Of a stretch of DNA of 6,589 nucleotides, positions 6,220 to 6,589 are shown in pieces. How positions within the stretch are numbered: the first letter of the stretch is position 1; each line of letters starts with the position of its first letter. Position numbers and translations under genes: made by a program. The notes beneath the pieces are model-generated. The model was not told the origin of the DNA and made no database searches. It was given only the letters and a program-made list of their open reading frames with translations. Source of the DNA: Bacteroidales bacterium UBA3663 (lineage in GTDB: Bacteria > Bacteroidota > Bacteroidia > Bacteroidales > UBA3663); the NCBI GenBank assembly GCA_002373755.1, contig DFJU01000095.1:2211-8799 (forward strand), read 5' to 3'.

Positions 6220-6589
<370 letters not shown>

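Overview
The window looks like chromosomal DNA of a Bacteroidales bacterium, perhaps Prevotellaceae or a related gut or oral family with fairly GC-rich genes. The reasons are an outer-membrane TamA-like protein made as a lipoprotein (the Bacteroidetes TamL form), a small PII-like protein coupled to an RND efflux pump (PG0541 type), a DUF695 gene, no obvious Shine-Dalgarno sites, and two sites matching the Bacteroidetes promoter pattern TTTG-N19/20-TAnnTTTG. Genes are GC-rich and the spacers AT-rich. The family placement is inference.

All seven genes lie on the minus strand, so transcription runs from high to low coordinates. From the right edge: (1) the 3' end of an RND efflux permease gene, whose TAA stop shares one base with the ATG of a 97-aa PII-like gene, followed by a strong intrinsic terminator at 5869-5901; (2) a 252-bp spacer holding an imperfect palindrome and a good promoter; (3) murB, cell-wall precursor synthesis; (4) a spacer with a GC-rich imperfect inverted repeat; (5) a PhnP-like metallo-beta-lactamase-fold phosphodiesterase; (6) a 134-bp AT-rich spacer (3545-3678) with no convincing promoter or terminator; (7) a DUF695 gene of unknown function; (8) a 67-bp spacer made almost wholly of a palindrome and four heptamer repeats; (9) the TamL outer-membrane protein; (10) a 134-bp spacer with a promoter; (11) the 5' two fifths or so of aspS, cut by the left edge. 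No spacer exceeds 300 bp.

The genes do not form one pathway. The RND permease and PII-like gene are clearly one unit. murB and tamL both serve the cell envelope, the first in peptidoglycan synthesis and the second in outer-membrane biogenesis. aspS has its own promoter. The MBL and DUF695 genes may be read through from murB or have promoters I could not recognise.

I see no convincing new multi-gene system. The points most worth a second look are in the spacers (heptamer array plus palindrome before tamL, the structured elements flanking murB) and the RND/PII-like coupling. No tRNA, rRNA, CRISPR, insertion sequence or transposase was recognised.
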